Position numbers and translations under genes: made by a program
The notes under the pieces: model-generated
The model's input: the letters and a program-made list of their open reading frames with translations, nothing else
What the model was told of the DNA's origin: nothing
The model's database searches: none
Shown: one piece after another, positions 1 to 7,903 of the stretch
Position numbering within the stretch: the first letter of the stretch is position 1
Layout of the letters: the number at the start of each line of letters is the position of its first letter
DNA from: Chryseolinea serpens
GTDB lineage: Bacteria > Bacteroidota > Bacteroidia > Cytophagales > Cyclobacteriaceae
Length of the DNA: 64,000 bases
NCBI RefSeq assembly: GCF_900129725.1
Contig: NZ_FQWQ01000006.1
Coordinates: forward strand, 538,151-602,150
Direction: 5' to 3'

Positions 1-1136
1 CTAAAATGTCGGAGGAACTGAAAATAGAGAGCGACAAAGTGCAGCACGATATTTTTCAAATGGCCGGCTCCGAATTCAACATCGGCTCGCCAAAACAGCT
101 AGGGGATATTCTTTTCGATAAAATGAAGCTGATCGAGAAGCCGAAGAAAACCAAGTCGGGCCAGTACGCCACCGGCGAAGATATTTTATTGACCCTCGCA
201 CCAAAACACGAGATCGCCAAGCGCATTCTCGACTACCGCGAATACGAAAAGCTCCGCTCCACCTACGTGGATGCGCTTCCAAAAATGATCAGCAAAACCG
301 ATGGCCGCATTCACACCGACTATCGCCAGGCTGTGGCAGCCACCGGACGTTTGAGCTCGAATAACCCCAACCTGCAAAACATTCCCATCCGCACCGAGAA
401 AGGACGGCAAATACGCAAAGCGTTCGGGCCCCGAAACGATGAGTTTCTCTTCATGTCGGCCGACTATTCGCAAATTGAACTGCGCATCGCGGCGTCCTTT
501 GCAAAAGATCAAACGATGATCGACGCCTTCCGCAACAAGCGGGACATTCACACCACCACCGCGGCGAAAGTTTTTAAAGTAGACCTCGACAAAGTGACCC
601 CCGATATGCGGCGGAAAGCAAAAGAGGTGAACTTCGGCATCCTGTATGGCAGCACGGCTTTCGGACTGTCACAAAACCTGGGCATTTCGCGCACGGAAGC
701 AGCCGAGATCATCCAATCGTACTTCACCGAATTCGCCGCCATCAAACGCTATATGGACGACTCCATCAACATGGCGCGCGAAAAAGAATATGTAGAGACC
801 ATCCTGGGCAGAAAACGCTATTTGCGCGACATCAACTCCCGCAACGTGACCACCCGCGGCTTTGCGGAACGCAACGCGATCAACGCCCCCATACAAGGCA
901 GCGCTGCCGACATCATCAAGATCGCGATGGTAAACATCCACCGCTGGATCGGCAAAGAGAAACTCAAGTCGAAAATGACCATGCAAGTACACGACGAATT
1001 GTGCTTCGACGTGCACAAGGACGAGGTGGAGATCGTGAAAACAAACATTGTCAATTTGATGAAATACGCGGTGCACCTGGAAGTGCCCATGGAAGTGGAG
1101 GTCGGCGTGGGGCTGAACTGGTTGGAGGCACACTAG
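1..1136 (+). CDS. polA: DNA polymerase I, C-terminal polymerase domain (5' end outside window)
   Basis: Replicative gap filling and repair polymerase, family A. The reading frame is open to the left edge, so only about the last 377 residues are present (E. coli PolA has 928); the 5' nuclease and 3'-5' exonuclease parts lie outside. Counting from the ATG at 6, the palm and fingers motifs are all visible: motif A SADYSQIELR (151-160), the O-helix motif B RRKAKEVNFGILYG (202-215) and motif C QVHDEL (327-332) with its catalytic Asp. The protein ends in a typical LNWLEAH tail. That internal ATG is not the real start. The gene converges on yraN with a 21-bp gap. Confidence 0.97.
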   Translation, partial: KMSEELKIESDKVQHDIFQMAGSEFNIGSPKQLGDILFDKMKLIEKPKKTKSGQYATGEDILLTLAPKHEIAKRILDYREYEKLRSTYVDALPKMISKTDGRIHTDYRQAVAATGRLSSNNPNLQNIPIRTEKGRQIRKAFGPRNDEFLFMSADYSQIELRIAASFAKDQTMIDAFRNKRDIHTTTAAKVFKVDLDKVTPDMRRKAKEVNFGILYGSTAFGLSQNLGISRTEAAEIIQSYFTEFAAIKRYMDDSINMAREKEYVETILGRKRYLRDINSRNVTTRGFAERNAINAPIQGSAADIIKIAMVNIHRWIGKEKLKSKMTMQVHDELCFDVHKDEVEIVKTNIVNLMKYAVHLEVPMEVEVGVGLNWLEAH

Positions 1137-1157
1137 GCATTCGCTTTCTCGGAAGTC

Positions 1158-1508
1158 TCAATTGATCGCATCTTCAAAGTGAATGATCTCCGGCGGCATA
1201 CCCATGCGCACCGACACAATGTCGAAACGAATGTGTCCTTGCCAGTCGGTGGAGTAGATGTATTCTTCGGCGGCCTGAAAGATCAGTCGTGCTTTTTGAT
1301 CATCGACAAACTCTTCCGGGTAGCCGTATGAAATAGAGGTCCGGGTTTTCACCTCCACAAAAATGAGCCAGTCATCGCGCTTCACAATGAGGTCGATCTC
1401 CGCGCGACGGTGGCGGTAGTTTCGGGCAACGATCTCAAATCCTTTGGTTTTTAAGAAGTCCGCGGCAAGCTGCTCGCCACGGGCGCCAGTGTCTAAATGA
1501 TCTCTCAC
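1158..1508 (-). CDS. yraN: YraN/UPF0102 family nuclease-like protein
   Basis: Small protein of 116 aa with the PD-(D/E)XK nuclease fold of the UPF0102 family. The family signature is clear: GARGEQLAADFLKTKGF near the N-terminus, then RRAEIDLI (E37, D39) and VEVKTR (E52, K54), which together form the nuclease-like core. Length matches the family (about 115-125 aa). The biological substrate of the family is not firmly established; in some bacteria it sits near lipoprotein or ribonuclease genes. Here it is a lone gene, convergent with polA. Confidence 0.93.
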   Translation of the reverse strand: MRDHLDTGARGEQLAADFLKTKGFEIVARNYRHRRAEIDLIVKRDDWLIFVEVKTRTSISYGYPEEFVDDQKARLIFQAAEEYIYSTDWQGHIRFDIVSVRMGMPPEIIHFEDAIN

Positions 1509-1568
1509 AACGGTAATTTTTTTGACAGGATTAATTTACGGATGTATCCGAAAAAAACATCGGTGATG

Positions 1569-1590
1569 AAATAAATATTAACATTTATTT
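1569..1590. repeat. 8-bp perfect inverted repeat in front of the phosphoesterase gene
   Basis: AAATAAAT and ATTTATTT are separated by 6 bp. It lies in the divergent space between yraN and the phosphoesterase gene, so it could be an operator or a weak hairpin. No stronger evidence is visible. Confidence 0.35.
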
Positions 1591-1644
1591 CCGGCTGTCA
1601 CTAAGGGGAATAAACCGTACCTTAGCGTTGTAAAATTCTTGACC

Positions 1645-2463
1645 ATGCCAACCCGCAGAGAATTTATCCGCCACATATCTTCCGCATCCCTCGTGATGCT
1701 GGGAGGCAGCGTGTTGAAACTCACACCGACGCAAGCGGCCGGATTTAAAAAAGATATCGTGCTGCGCTTCGCCGTGGCTTCCGACGGACACTATGGCGAG
1801 AAAAACACAGACTACGTTTCGTTTTTCGAGACCATGACCGGCAACGTCACAAAATTCCACCAACAAAACCCCCTGGATTTTTGCGTGATCAATGGCGACA
1901 TCATTCACGATGAAAAAGATTTTCTTGTGCCCGCCAAGGCCCAACTGGATAAGCTTCCTGTAAAATATTATGTCACCAAGGGCAATCACGACAAAGTGAG
2001 CGATGACTACTGGAATGCGTTCTGGGGCATACCCGTAAACCACGACGTAACGATCAAGGAAAGTGTGCTGTTGCTGGCCACCACCTCCAACGAAAAAGGC
2101 GAATACCTGAGCCCCAACCTGGACTGGATGAAGGCCAAACTGGAGGAACATAAGCAACAGAAAAATATCTTTGTCTTCATACACATCCCCCAGGCCAAAT
2201 GGGCAAAGTTCTCGCTGGAAACGCCGGCCTTTTTGGAAATGATGCAGCAATACAAAAACATCCGGGGCGTGTTCCACGGCCACGAGCACGAGGAGGATGG
2301 GGTGAAAATGATCGGCGCCGTCCCCTGCATGTTCGACTCACATTTTGGTGGAAGCTGGGGAACTGCCTACAAGGGTTTTCGTGTTGTGGAGCTAATGCGC
2401 GATGGTTCGTACCTCACGTACATCATGAACCCGACAAAAAAGATCAATCAAGCGTCATTCTGA
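1645..2463 (+). CDS. Tat-exported calcineurin-like metallophosphoesterase
   Basis: Predicted exported phosphoesterase. The N-terminus carries a twin-arginine signal (TRREFIRH followed by a hydrophobic stretch and an Ala-rich cleavage area near residue 31). The metallophosphoesterase blocks occur in order: SDGHY (D-x-H, about 47-49), NGDIIHD (about 90), KGNHD (about 113), FIHIPQ and GHEHE near the C-terminus, which supply the bimetal ligands. The start was set at the ATG at 1645; a TTG two codons upstream is in frame but less likely. The substrate cannot be read from the sequence. The stop is one base before the lipB GTG, so the two may be co-transcribed. Confidence 0.88.
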   Translation: MPTRREFIRHISSASLVMLGGSVLKLTPTQAAGFKKDIVLRFAVASDGHYGEKNTDYVSFFETMTGNVTKFHQQNPLDFCVINGDIIHDEKDFLVPAKAQLDKLPVKYYVTKGNHDKVSDDYWNAFWGIPVNHDVTIKESVLLLATTSNEKGEYLSPNLDWMKAKLEEHKQQKNIFVFIHIPQAKWAKFSLETPAFLEMMQQYKNIRGVFHGHEHEEDGVKMIGAVPCMFDSHFGGSWGTAYKGFRVVELMRDGSYLTYIMNPTKKINQASF

Positions 2464-2464
2464 G

Positions 2465-3199
2465 GTGAATTTCCATATCAACAAAAAAACCAACGTCATC
2501 GATCTCGGTCTCATCGACTACAAGGAAGCTTGGGACTATCAGGCGTCGTTGTTTGATAAGATCCTGGCCGTGAAGGCCCTGAACCGATCGCTACCGGAAC
2601 AGGAACACCAGACCACCGAGAATTTTCTTCTTTTCTGTCAGCATCCCCACGTCTACACCCTGGGCAAGAGCGGCAAGGAGAATAATTTCCTTTTAAAACA
2701 GGAAGACCTCACCGCCATCGACGCCACCTACTACCACATCAACCGGGGTGGCGACATCACCTACCACGGCCCGGGCCAGATCGTGGGATACCCGGTGATC
2801 GACCTGGAGAATTTCTTTACCGACATTCACCAGTACATGCGCTTCCTGGAGGAGGCTGTCATCCTGACATTAAAGGACTACGGCATCGAGGCTGGTCGCG
2901 TCAAAGGCCTGACCGGCGTGTGGGTTGATTTTGAGAAGGGCAACCAGGCCCGGAAAATTTGCGCCCTGGGAGTGAAGATGAGCCGGTGGGTGGCCATGCA
3001 CGGGTTCGCGCTGAATGTGAATCCCGACCTTTCGTACTTTAGCCACATTATTCCCTGCGGCATCACCGACAAAGCGGTGACTTCCCTGCAACAGGAATTG
3101 GGCAGATCCGTAGATGTACTGGAGGTGCAGCAAAGACTTCAGGGACATCTCGCACAGTTGTTCGAGATGGACATGGTGGAGAATGGAGTCAGGAGTTAG
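2465..3199 (+). CDS. lipB: Octanoyl-[acyl-carrier-protein]:protein N-octanoyltransferase
   Basis: Transfers octanoyl from ACP to the lipoyl domains of dehydrogenase complexes, the first step of endogenous lipoylation. The signature RGGDITYHGPGQ is at 94-105. The catalytic pair is Lys164 (KICALGVK) and Cys198 (IIPCGI). Length of 244 aa is usual. No in-frame ATG lies near the N-terminus, so a GTG start at 2465 is chosen, one base after the stop of the phosphoesterase gene. The next gene begins 15 bp downstream. No lipA is in the window. Confidence 0.95.
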   Translation: MNFHINKKTNVIDLGLIDYKEAWDYQASLFDKILAVKALNRSLPEQEHQTTENFLLFCQHPHVYTLGKSGKENNFLLKQEDLTAIDATYYHINRGGDITYHGPGQIVGYPVIDLENFFTDIHQYMRFLEEAVILTLKDYGIEAGRVKGLTGVWVDFEKGNQARKICALGVKMSRWVAMHGFALNVNPDLSYFSHIIPCGITDKAVTSLQQELGRSVDVLEVQQRLQGHLAQLFEMDMVENGVRS

Positions 3200-3214
3200 A
3201 ATTTTGAGATATTT

Positions 3215-3619
3215 ATGATTAAGGATATTGTCATACCGGAAGTAAAGCACGTTACGCTGGCCGTGGGCCGAAAGAAAAATGAGTTGGGGAGTTTTGACTG
3301 GCGGGTTTACCTGATCAACAACAATCACGAGCCCATAGAGAATACGTTGGTGGCCAGCAAGGGCTACGGAGAAAAGGACGGGGAGGAACAAAAGACGTCC
3401 ATCTTGCGTCACTTTCTGGACACGATCGCGCCCAACAGCGCGACATTGATCGAGCCCATCGACCCGGCGATATTTCACCCCAACAACGAGTACTGGGTGA
3501 GCTACTACATAGGCTCACAGATCTTCGACAAGCGTTTTGTGTTTGTGCCGGACTCCATCCGCGAGGAGAACATCTCGTTTATCAAGGAAATTGAGATGGA
3601 TGGGGTATTGCACTCGTGA
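3215..3619 (+). CDS. conserved Bacteroidetes protein of unknown function
   Basis: A 134-aa protein with no catalytic motif that I can identify. It starts MIKDIVIPEVK and contains WRVYLINNNHEPIENTLVASKGYG, which resembles a family widespread in Bacteroidetes that has sometimes been labelled phenylalanyl-tRNA synthetase alpha subunit; nothing in it looks like a synthetase. No signal peptide or membrane segment is visible, so a cytoplasmic protein is likely. It follows lipB by 15 bp in the same direction. The function is unknown. Confidence 0.8.
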   Translation: MIKDIVIPEVKHVTLAVGRKKNELGSFDWRVYLINNNHEPIENTLVASKGYGEKDGEEQKTSILRHFLDTIAPNSATLIEPIDPAIFHPNNEYWVSYYIGSQIFDKRFVFVPDSIREENISFIKEIEMDGVLHS

Positions 3620-3676
3620 AAAATTTTTTGCCTCGCGTGCTAATCGTTACATTTATCCAGCAACTCCCGATGTGAG

Positions 3677-4396
3677 ATGATCCAAGAACTACGCGACCTG
3701 ATGTTTCTCGATATTGAGACTGTCGCCCAAACGGCAGACTACAACGCCCTGGATGAGCGCCTGAAAACCCAATGGGCGCGCAAGGCAGGTTTTTTTAAAC
3801 GCGACACCGACCACACCGACGAAACCATCTTCCACGACCGCGCAGGGATTTACGCAGAGTTTGGCAAGATCGTCTGCATCGCCGTGGGAAAATTCTATGA
3901 CACCGAGAACGGCGACCTGGGTCTGAAAACAAAAGCCTATGCCGGCGACGACGAGCGCGAACTGTTGATGGAGTTCAAAACCATGGTGGAGAAGCTTGAC
4001 CCGTTCGCCTTAAAATTCTGTGCCCACAACGGCAAGGAATTCGACTACCCCTATCTCTGCCGTCGCATGCTGGTGAATGGCATCGCCCTGCCGCCGGTGC
4101 TGAATCTGATGGGCAAAAAAACCTGGGAGGTGCCGCATCTCGACACGATGGAGATGTGGAAGTTCGGCGACTTCAAACACTACACCTCGCTGGACCTGCT
4201 GGCCACCATCTTCAACGTACCCTCCAGCAAAGGCGATATGGATGGCAGCCAGGTGAACAAGGTCTATCACGTCGATAAAGACCTGGCCAAGATCCGGGAC
4301 TATTGTCTGCGCGATGTGGTGGTGCTGGCGGAACTGTACCTGAAAATGAAGACGATCACCTTAAACCAGCCCCTGGTGCACAAAAGCACTGAATAA
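3677..4396 (+). CDS. predicted 3'-5' exonuclease, PolB-like/DnaQ fold
   Basis: Predicted exonuclease of the RNase H-like superfamily, 239 aa. The acidic exo motifs are in order: MFLDIETV (Exo I, D-x-E, about 11-13), AHNGKEFDYPYL (Exo II, about 115-125) and YCLRDVVVLAELY (Exo III, YxxxD type, about 213-217). This pattern fits the group of stand-alone exonucleases related to family B polymerase proofreading domains. A role in repair or RNA/DNA trimming is an inference. It is followed by a 340-bp spacer before rnr. Confidence 0.85.
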   Translation: MIQELRDLMFLDIETVAQTADYNALDERLKTQWARKAGFFKRDTDHTDETIFHDRAGIYAEFGKIVCIAVGKFYDTENGDLGLKTKAYAGDDERELLMEFKTMVEKLDPFALKFCAHNGKEFDYPYLCRRMLVNGIALPPVLNLMGKKTWEVPHLDTMEMWKFGDFKHYTSLDLLATIFNVPSSKGDMDGSQVNKVYHVDKDLAKIRDYCLRDVVVLAELYLKMKTITLNQPLVHKSTE

Positions 4397-4739
4397 CGTC
4401 TCGGAAACCCCTTCGGATACGGAACGCCGGAGCCGTTTCGGGACACCTAAAAATAAATTTCGTATCTTCGTTCCGTAAAACAGTGATGAATAACTGCAGC
4501 CGGCATGTTATGCTTGAAGAATTAAGTTTGGAGACCCGGACATCGCGCCATGTCCAACGCTACCACACGGCAATCCACCCCGGGGAAACGGCAACACCCC
4601 GAACTATTCAAACCATACTTTTTCAGGTGTAGATGATGCCCCTGCACCGTTATCAATCCAAGTTATTTATACTAAAATCAAAACAATTTGTCACCGGGAA
4701 GCATTTCCCAAAGGGTGACGTACGTCAACAAATCAACTA
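4397..4739 (+). other. 343-bp structured spacer and probable 5' leader of rnr
   Basis: No convincing ORF lies here. A -7-like box TATCTTCG is at 4463-4470. Downstream are three foldable segments: GGACAT/ATGTCC (4538-4543 with 4550-4555), CGGGG/CCCCG (4581-4585 with 4597-4601), and a composite stem GTCACC-GGGAA with TTCCC-GGTGAC (4690-4719) that ends about 20 bases before the rnr ATG. A 10-bp palindrome GACGTACGTC (4717-4726) overlaps the last stem. I cannot assign any known riboswitch class; tmRNA and SRP RNA hallmarks are absent. Confidence 0.4.
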
Positions 4740-6899
4740 ATGAGTAAATCGAAAAAAAAATCAAAAGATAAAAAAAGCGGAAATAAGCGGGGAGTTTTAG
4801 AAGCGGCCCTCCTCGCCGTGGTCGACAACAACGTGGGCAAACCCTATTCGTTCAAACACCTCCTCAAAAAATTAAGCCTCAAAAAGAAAGATGATATCAA
4901 GGCCCTCGGCCAAATCCTGGACGACCTCGTAGAAAATGGCCGTCTCCAGGAAGACAACGGGGCGTTCATCAGCAACCGGAAACAGGAAACCCTCACGGGC
5001 ATTTTGGATCATGTGAGCTCACGCTTTGGCTATGTGAAGCTGGGCAACGATCAGACCGACGTGTATATCAAAGAAAAAGACCTCGGCTCCGCCGTAGATG
5101 GTGACACGGTCACTATTGTGGTGTATCCCACCCGTCATGGTGAACACCCAGAGGGCAAAGTGACCTCCGTAGTAAAGCGCAACCGCACCAAGTTCGTAGG
5201 GAAAGTGGAACTGTCGAAAAGTTTTGCTTTCGTCGTGCCTGACTACAGAAAGATGCACACCGATTTCTTTGTGTATCCTGAAAATATCAACGGCGCAAAA
5301 AGCGGCGACAAGGTGATCATCGAGGTAACCTCCTGGGCGGAGAACGATCGAAAGCCTGAGGCGAAGATCGTAGAGGTGTTGGGTAAAGCCGGCGAAAATG
5401 AAGCGGAGATCCACTCCATCATGGCCGAGTTCGACCTGCCCTTCAAATTTTCTGAGAAGGTGGAGAGTGAATCCAAAAAAATCGACGAAGACATCACCAA
5501 AGAAGAAATCAAAAAACGGTGGGACTTCCGCGAGATCACAACCTTCACCATCGACCCCGAAGATGCCAAGGACTTTGACGACGCCCTGTCCTTCCGCAAG
5601 CTCGACAACGGGCTCTACGAGATCGGCGTCCACATTGCCGATGTAACGCACTACGTAACGCCCAATTCCATCCTGGACCAGGAAGCTTACGATCGCGCTA
5701 CGTCAGTTTACCTGGTAGACCGCACCATTCCGATGTTGCCCGAGCGCCTGTCGAACGAGTTGTGCTCGCTTCGTCCACACGAAGACAAGCTCACCTTTGC
5801 CGCCGTTTTTGAAATGGACGACAAAGCCCACATCAAAAAAGAATGGTTTGGCCGCACCATCATCCACTCCGACAAGCGTTTCAGCTATGAAGGCGCCCAG
5901 GAAGTATTGGAAAAAGGAAAAGGAGAACTATCGGAAGAGCTGACCATATTGAACACACTGGCCAAAAAGCTGCGCAAGGAACGTTTCAGCAAAGGTGCCG
6001 TGAACTTTGAGACGACCGAAGTAAAATTCAAGCTCGACGAAAACGGCAAACCCCTCGAAGTGATCCCGAAAGTGCGCAAAGACGCTCACAAACTCATCGA
6101 AGAGTTCATGCTGCTGGCCAACAAACAGGTGGCTACGTATGTGTACAATCTGAAGAAAGGTAAGGAGAAGAACACCTTCGTGTACCGGATCCACGATTTC
6201 CCGGATCCTGAAAAGGTGAAGGATTTTTCTGTGTTTGCCCGTCAGTTCGGTCACAAAATGAACGTGGACGAGACCAACATCTCCAGCTCGCTGAACAAAC
6301 TGATGACGGAGATCGAAGGCAAGCCGGAACAAAATGTTTTGGAACAACTCGCCATCCGCACGATGGCCAAGGCCAAATATTCCACGGATGCAAAAGGTCA
6401 CTTCGGGTTGGCGTTTGGCCACTACTCGCACTTCACCTCACCCATCCGCCGCTATCCCGACATGATGGTGCACCGCCTGTTGCAGCACTACCTGGACGAT
6501 GGCAAGGCCGTGAACAAAACCGAGTACGAAGCCAAGAGCGTGCATTCTTCCGAAAGGGAAAAACGCGCCGCCGATGCCGAACGCGCCTCGATCAAATACA
6601 AGCAAGTGGAGTTCATGTCCACCGCCGAAAAGAGACCGTATGAAGGACTTATTTCAGGCGTGACCGAATGGGGTATCTATGTGGAGATCGTGGAGACAAA
6701 ATGCGAAGGCATGATCCGCATGGCCGACATGACCGACGACTTCTACGAATTCGACGAAAAGAACTACCGCATCACCGGGCGTAAAACACGCAAGAGCTAC
6801 ACGTTGGGCGATCGCATCCAGGTGATGGTGAAGCGAACCGACATCGACAAACGACTGATCGATCTGATCTTCGCTCCAAAATTAACCACCGAAGAATAA
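4740..6899 (+). CDS. rnr: ribonuclease R
   Basis: Processive 3'-5' exoribonuclease that degrades structured RNA. The order is a Lys-rich N-terminus with a winged-helix region (about 1-85), cold-shock/OB domains, the RNB catalytic domain with IDPEDAKDFDDAL (about 269-281, the metal-binding Asp cluster), and a C-terminal S1 domain (about 630-715). The C-terminal half contains the conserved FTSPIRRYPDMMVHR block. Length of 719 aa is slightly under E. coli Rnr (813), mainly from a shorter tail. The long leader upstream with stable hairpins suggests post-transcriptional control. The prenyl synthase gene begins 9 bp after the stop, so the two probably form one operon. Confidence 0.97.
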   Translation: MSKSKKKSKDKKSGNKRGVLEAALLAVVDNNVGKPYSFKHLLKKLSLKKKDDIKALGQILDDLVENGRLQEDNGAFISNRKQETLTGILDHVSSRFGYVKLGNDQTDVYIKEKDLGSAVDGDTVTIVVYPTRHGEHPEGKVTSVVKRNRTKFVGKVELSKSFAFVVPDYRKMHTDFFVYPENINGAKSGDKVIIEVTSWAENDRKPEAKIVEVLGKAGENEAEIHSIMAEFDLPFKFSEKVESESKKIDEDITKEEIKKRWDFREITTFTIDPEDAKDFDDALSFRKLDNGLYEIGVHIADVTHYVTPNSILDQEAYDRATSVYLVDRTIPMLPERLSNELCSLRPHEDKLTFAAVFEMDDKAHIKKEWFGRTIIHSDKRFSYEGAQEVLEKGKGELSEELTILNTLAKKLRKERFSKGAVNFETTEVKFKLDENGKPLEVIPKVRKDAHKLIEEFMLLANKQVATYVYNLKKGKEKNTFVYRIHDFPDPEKVKDFSVFARQFGHKMNVDETNISSSLNKLMTEIEGKPEQNVLEQLAIRTMAKAKYSTDAKGHFGLAFGHYSHFTSPIRRYPDMMVHRLLQHYLDDGKAVNKTEYEAKSVHSSEREKRAADAERASIKYKQVEFMSTAEKRPYEGLISGVTEWGIYVEIVETKCEGMIRMADMTDDFYEFDEKNYRITGRKTRKSYTLGDRIQVMVKRTDIDKRLIDLIFAPKLTTEE

Positions 6900-6908
6900 T
6901 TCTCAGCC

Positions 6909-7886
6909 ATGCCGTCCTCCATCACCCGCTATCAGCAGTGGATCGAACAAGAAATCAAAAAACAGCAGTATGGCAAGGCACCCGTTTCCCTCTACGAGCC
7001 CATCCGTTACCTGATGGGCTTGGGGGGCAAACGCCTGCGGCCTATGCTGACGATGCTGGCCTATGGCCTTTATAAACCCGACCCAAAAAACATAGTGCGC
7101 TACGCCGTGGCCGTGGAAGCCTTCCATAATTTCACCTTGATGCACGACGACATCATGGACAAGGCGCCCTTGCGAAGGGGCAAAGCGACGGTTCACAAAA
7201 AATGGAATGTCAATACGGCCATCCTGTCCGGCGATGTCATGCTGGTGAAGGTTTACGAGATGTTTTTGTCCGTGGAGAGCGACAAACTGAAACGCATCCT
7301 CAAAGCTTTCAACACCTGTGCCGCCGAAGTGTGCGAAGGGCAGCAATGGGACATGGAGTTTGAAACCAAACCCACCGTGACGGAAGACCAATACCTGAAC
7401 ATGATCCGTTTGAAAACGGCTGTGTTGTTGGGCTTCAGTCTGGAGCTGGGCGCAATTTTGGCGGGTGCCGATGAGAAGGAGTGTCGCGCCCTGCGTCAGT
7501 TCGGAACCAACATTGGCATCGGCTTTCAATTGAAAGATGATCTACTGGATGCTTATGCCGACCCAAAAAAGTTCGGCAAACAAGTGGGTGGCGATATCCT
7601 CAGCAACAAGAAGACCTTCTTGCTCATCAAAGCCTTGGAAAATGCAAAGGGCAAACACAAAACGGAGCTCCAGCAATGGTTGCAGGCAAAGAAATTCAAA
7701 AAAAATGACAAGATCGCGGCCGTAAAAAGCATCTACGACGCGTTAGACATTCGCGTGCTCACCGAGCGAAAAGTCAATCAATACTTCAGGAAAGGATTCA
7801 CGCAATTGAAGGCGCTGCAAGGTTCGCCAGAAGCGCTGCAAAGATTAAACACCTTTACAGAAGCGCTCATCGGGCGGCAGTCATAA
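6909..7886 (+). CDS. trans-isoprenyl diphosphate (polyprenyl) synthase
   Basis: Head-to-tail condensation of isopentenyl diphosphate with an allylic diphosphate, supplying quinone side chains or carotenoid/sterol precursors. Both Asp-rich metal motifs are visible: DDIMD (80-84, first) with the following APLRRG, and DDLLD (about 210-214, second). GGKRLRPML binds the diphosphate. At 325 aa it fits the geranylgeranyl/octaprenyl family. Chain length cannot be decided safely from sequence alone. It is 9 bp after rnr and convergent with uvrA (17 bp). Confidence 0.93.
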   Translation: MPSSITRYQQWIEQEIKKQQYGKAPVSLYEPIRYLMGLGGKRLRPMLTMLAYGLYKPDPKNIVRYAVAVEAFHNFTLMHDDIMDKAPLRRGKATVHKKWNVNTAILSGDVMLVKVYEMFLSVESDKLKRILKAFNTCAAEVCEGQQWDMEFETKPTVTEDQYLNMIRLKTAVLLGFSLELGAILAGADEKECRALRQFGTNIGIGFQLKDDLLDAYADPKKFGKQVGGDILSNKKTFLLIKALENAKGKHKTELQQWLQAKKFKKNDKIAAVKSIYDALDIRVLTERKVNQYFRKGFTQLKALQGSPEALQRLNTFTEALIGRQS

Positions 7887-7903
7887 AAACGGAGATCGAA
7901 GTT

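Noticed and set aside
2199..2468. 89-codon plus-strand frame overlapping the phosphoesterase
   Set aside because: Out-of-frame shadow inside a gene with intact catalytic motifs.
4397..4739. tmRNA, SRP RNA or known riboswitch
   Set aside because: None of the signature sequences (tRNA-like ends with tag ORF, GGAA tetraloop SRP core, known aptamer motifs) could be found.
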